A stretch of DNA of 52,582 nucleotides, from positions 1 through 52,582 of the forward strand of contig DDKS01000041.1 in assembly GCA_002340095.1 (NCBI GenBank), read 5' to 3'. Below, in pieces: positions 52,283 to 52,582 of this stretch. The translations under genes were made by a program, and so were the position numbers. The notes beneath the pieces are model-generated. The model saw nothing but the letters and a program-made list of their open reading frames with translations. It had not been told where the DNA came from and ran no database searches. Source of the DNA: Betaproteobacteria bacterium UBA2592. GTDB lineage: Bacteria; Pseudomonadota; Gammaproteobacteria; Burkholderiales; Rhodocyclaceae. The number at the start of each line of letters is the position of its first letter. The first letter of the stretch is position 1.

Positions 52283-52582
52283 TCAGGCCTGCCCGGGGCT
52301 TGCCGCGGCGGGCGCTTCGGGCCCGGGCTCCTGATGGGCCTCGATGGAGAGGGACATGCCGCTGGCGCTGCCGGGTTCGCCCCGCTTGCTCTTCAGCTCC
52401 ATGGAGAGGCGCAGCCCGTTGGTGGAGTCGGCGCGAGGACGGAAAAGCGCCCTGCCCGGCCAGCCATGGCCCCAGCAGCCAGCGTTTTTCACCGCCACCC
52501 CGGTGTGGCAAGCAGCACTCAACTGATAAGATTGGGCACGTGTCCGATGTGCTTCAGGAGTGTTAATCAGCGTGCAAAACTG
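52283..52582 (-). CDS. Unidentified partial reading frame at right edge
   Basis: A minus-strand frame is open from the window edge to a stop at 52283 (at least 99 codons). The C-terminal part reads SAACHTGVAVKNAGCWGHGW, then GLRLSMELKSKRGE and an Ala/Pro-rich end. I do not recognise it. It could be the 3' end of a gene whose start lies beyond the window, or a spurious GC-rich frame. The 60-bp gap 52223-52282 shows no clear signal. Confidence 0.3.
   Translation of the reverse strand, partial: QFCTLINTPEAHRTRAQSYQLSAACHTGVAVKNAGCWGHGWPGRALFRPRADSTNGLRLSMELKSKRGEPGSASGMSLSIEAHQEPGPEAPAAASPGQA

Overview
The window is a 52.6 kb, GC-rich, gene-dense stretch of bacterial chromosome. Gene content and order suggest a Betaproteobacterium, most likely of the Rhodocyclales: yqgE-ruvX-pyrR-pyrB-pyrC', yggS-proC-yggT-yggU beside pilT-pilU, a liv ABC operon behind a small cytochrome c, pcm-rhodanese-tolC, and prfA-prmC-grxD. 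This placement is inferred from family recognition and synteny. I see no rRNA, tRNA, CRISPR array, insertion sequence, integrase or phage gene, so this looks like core genome.

Layout, left to right. (1) 0.2-3.9 kb: a tightly overlapping operon of yqgE, ruvX, pyrR, pyrB and a dihydroorotase-like gene that has lost its histidine metal ligands. Its terminator lies inside the 3' end of the convergent yggU gene. (2) 3.9-8.6 kb: yggS-proC-yggT-yggU (minus), divergent from the twitching-motility ATPases pilT-pilU (plus). (3) 8.6-14.4 kb: a minus-strand set (SDR protein, hemJ, rlmL), a plant-type ferredoxin/NAD reductase, prfC, and a small orphan Rossmann protein behind a well-placed FNR/Crp-type promoter. 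(4) 14.4-19.7 kb: the branched-chain amino-acid-type ABC transporter livKHMGF and a c5-type cytochrome c. (5) 19.9-26.4 kb: lysE-type exporter and ilvD on minus; lgt, malonyl-CoA decarboxylase, a VOC protein and an unknown 380-aa protein on plus. (6) 26.5-32.5 kb: a complete six-gene group-2 Mrp cation/proton antiporter operon with a fused mrpAB. (7) 32.6-38.0 kb: lipopolysaccharide inner-core genes (GT2 transferase, waaC, waaA) facing a pcm-rhodanese-tolC operon. (8) 38.1-41.6 kb: a secreted carbonic-anhydrase-like protein lacking a zinc ligand, then thiC under a TPP riboswitch. (9) 41.7-52.2 kb: ykgJ, uppP, yqiA, an RNase II family exonuclease, a TonB-like protein, aroE, mtgA, mgtE, prfA, prmC, grxD and a lipoprotein cytochrome c'. 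The last 360 bp hold only an unidentified minus-strand reading frame cut by the window edge.

Regulation. A -10 element of form TANAAT (usually followed by a GC-rich triplet) recurs before many genes, commonly 25-36 nt from the start codon. In two places it contains the stop codon of the previous gene, and at two divergent gene pairs the opposing promoters overlap. The oxygen/redox theme (FNR-type site, cytochromes, reductase, ThiC Fe-S enzyme, Grx4) fits a facultatively respiring bacterium, but that is inference. No obvious new multi-gene system is present. The best candidates for new biology are the carbonic-anhydrase-like pseudoenzyme, the FNR-controlled orphan Rossmann protein, and the overlapping promoter/stop-codon architecture.
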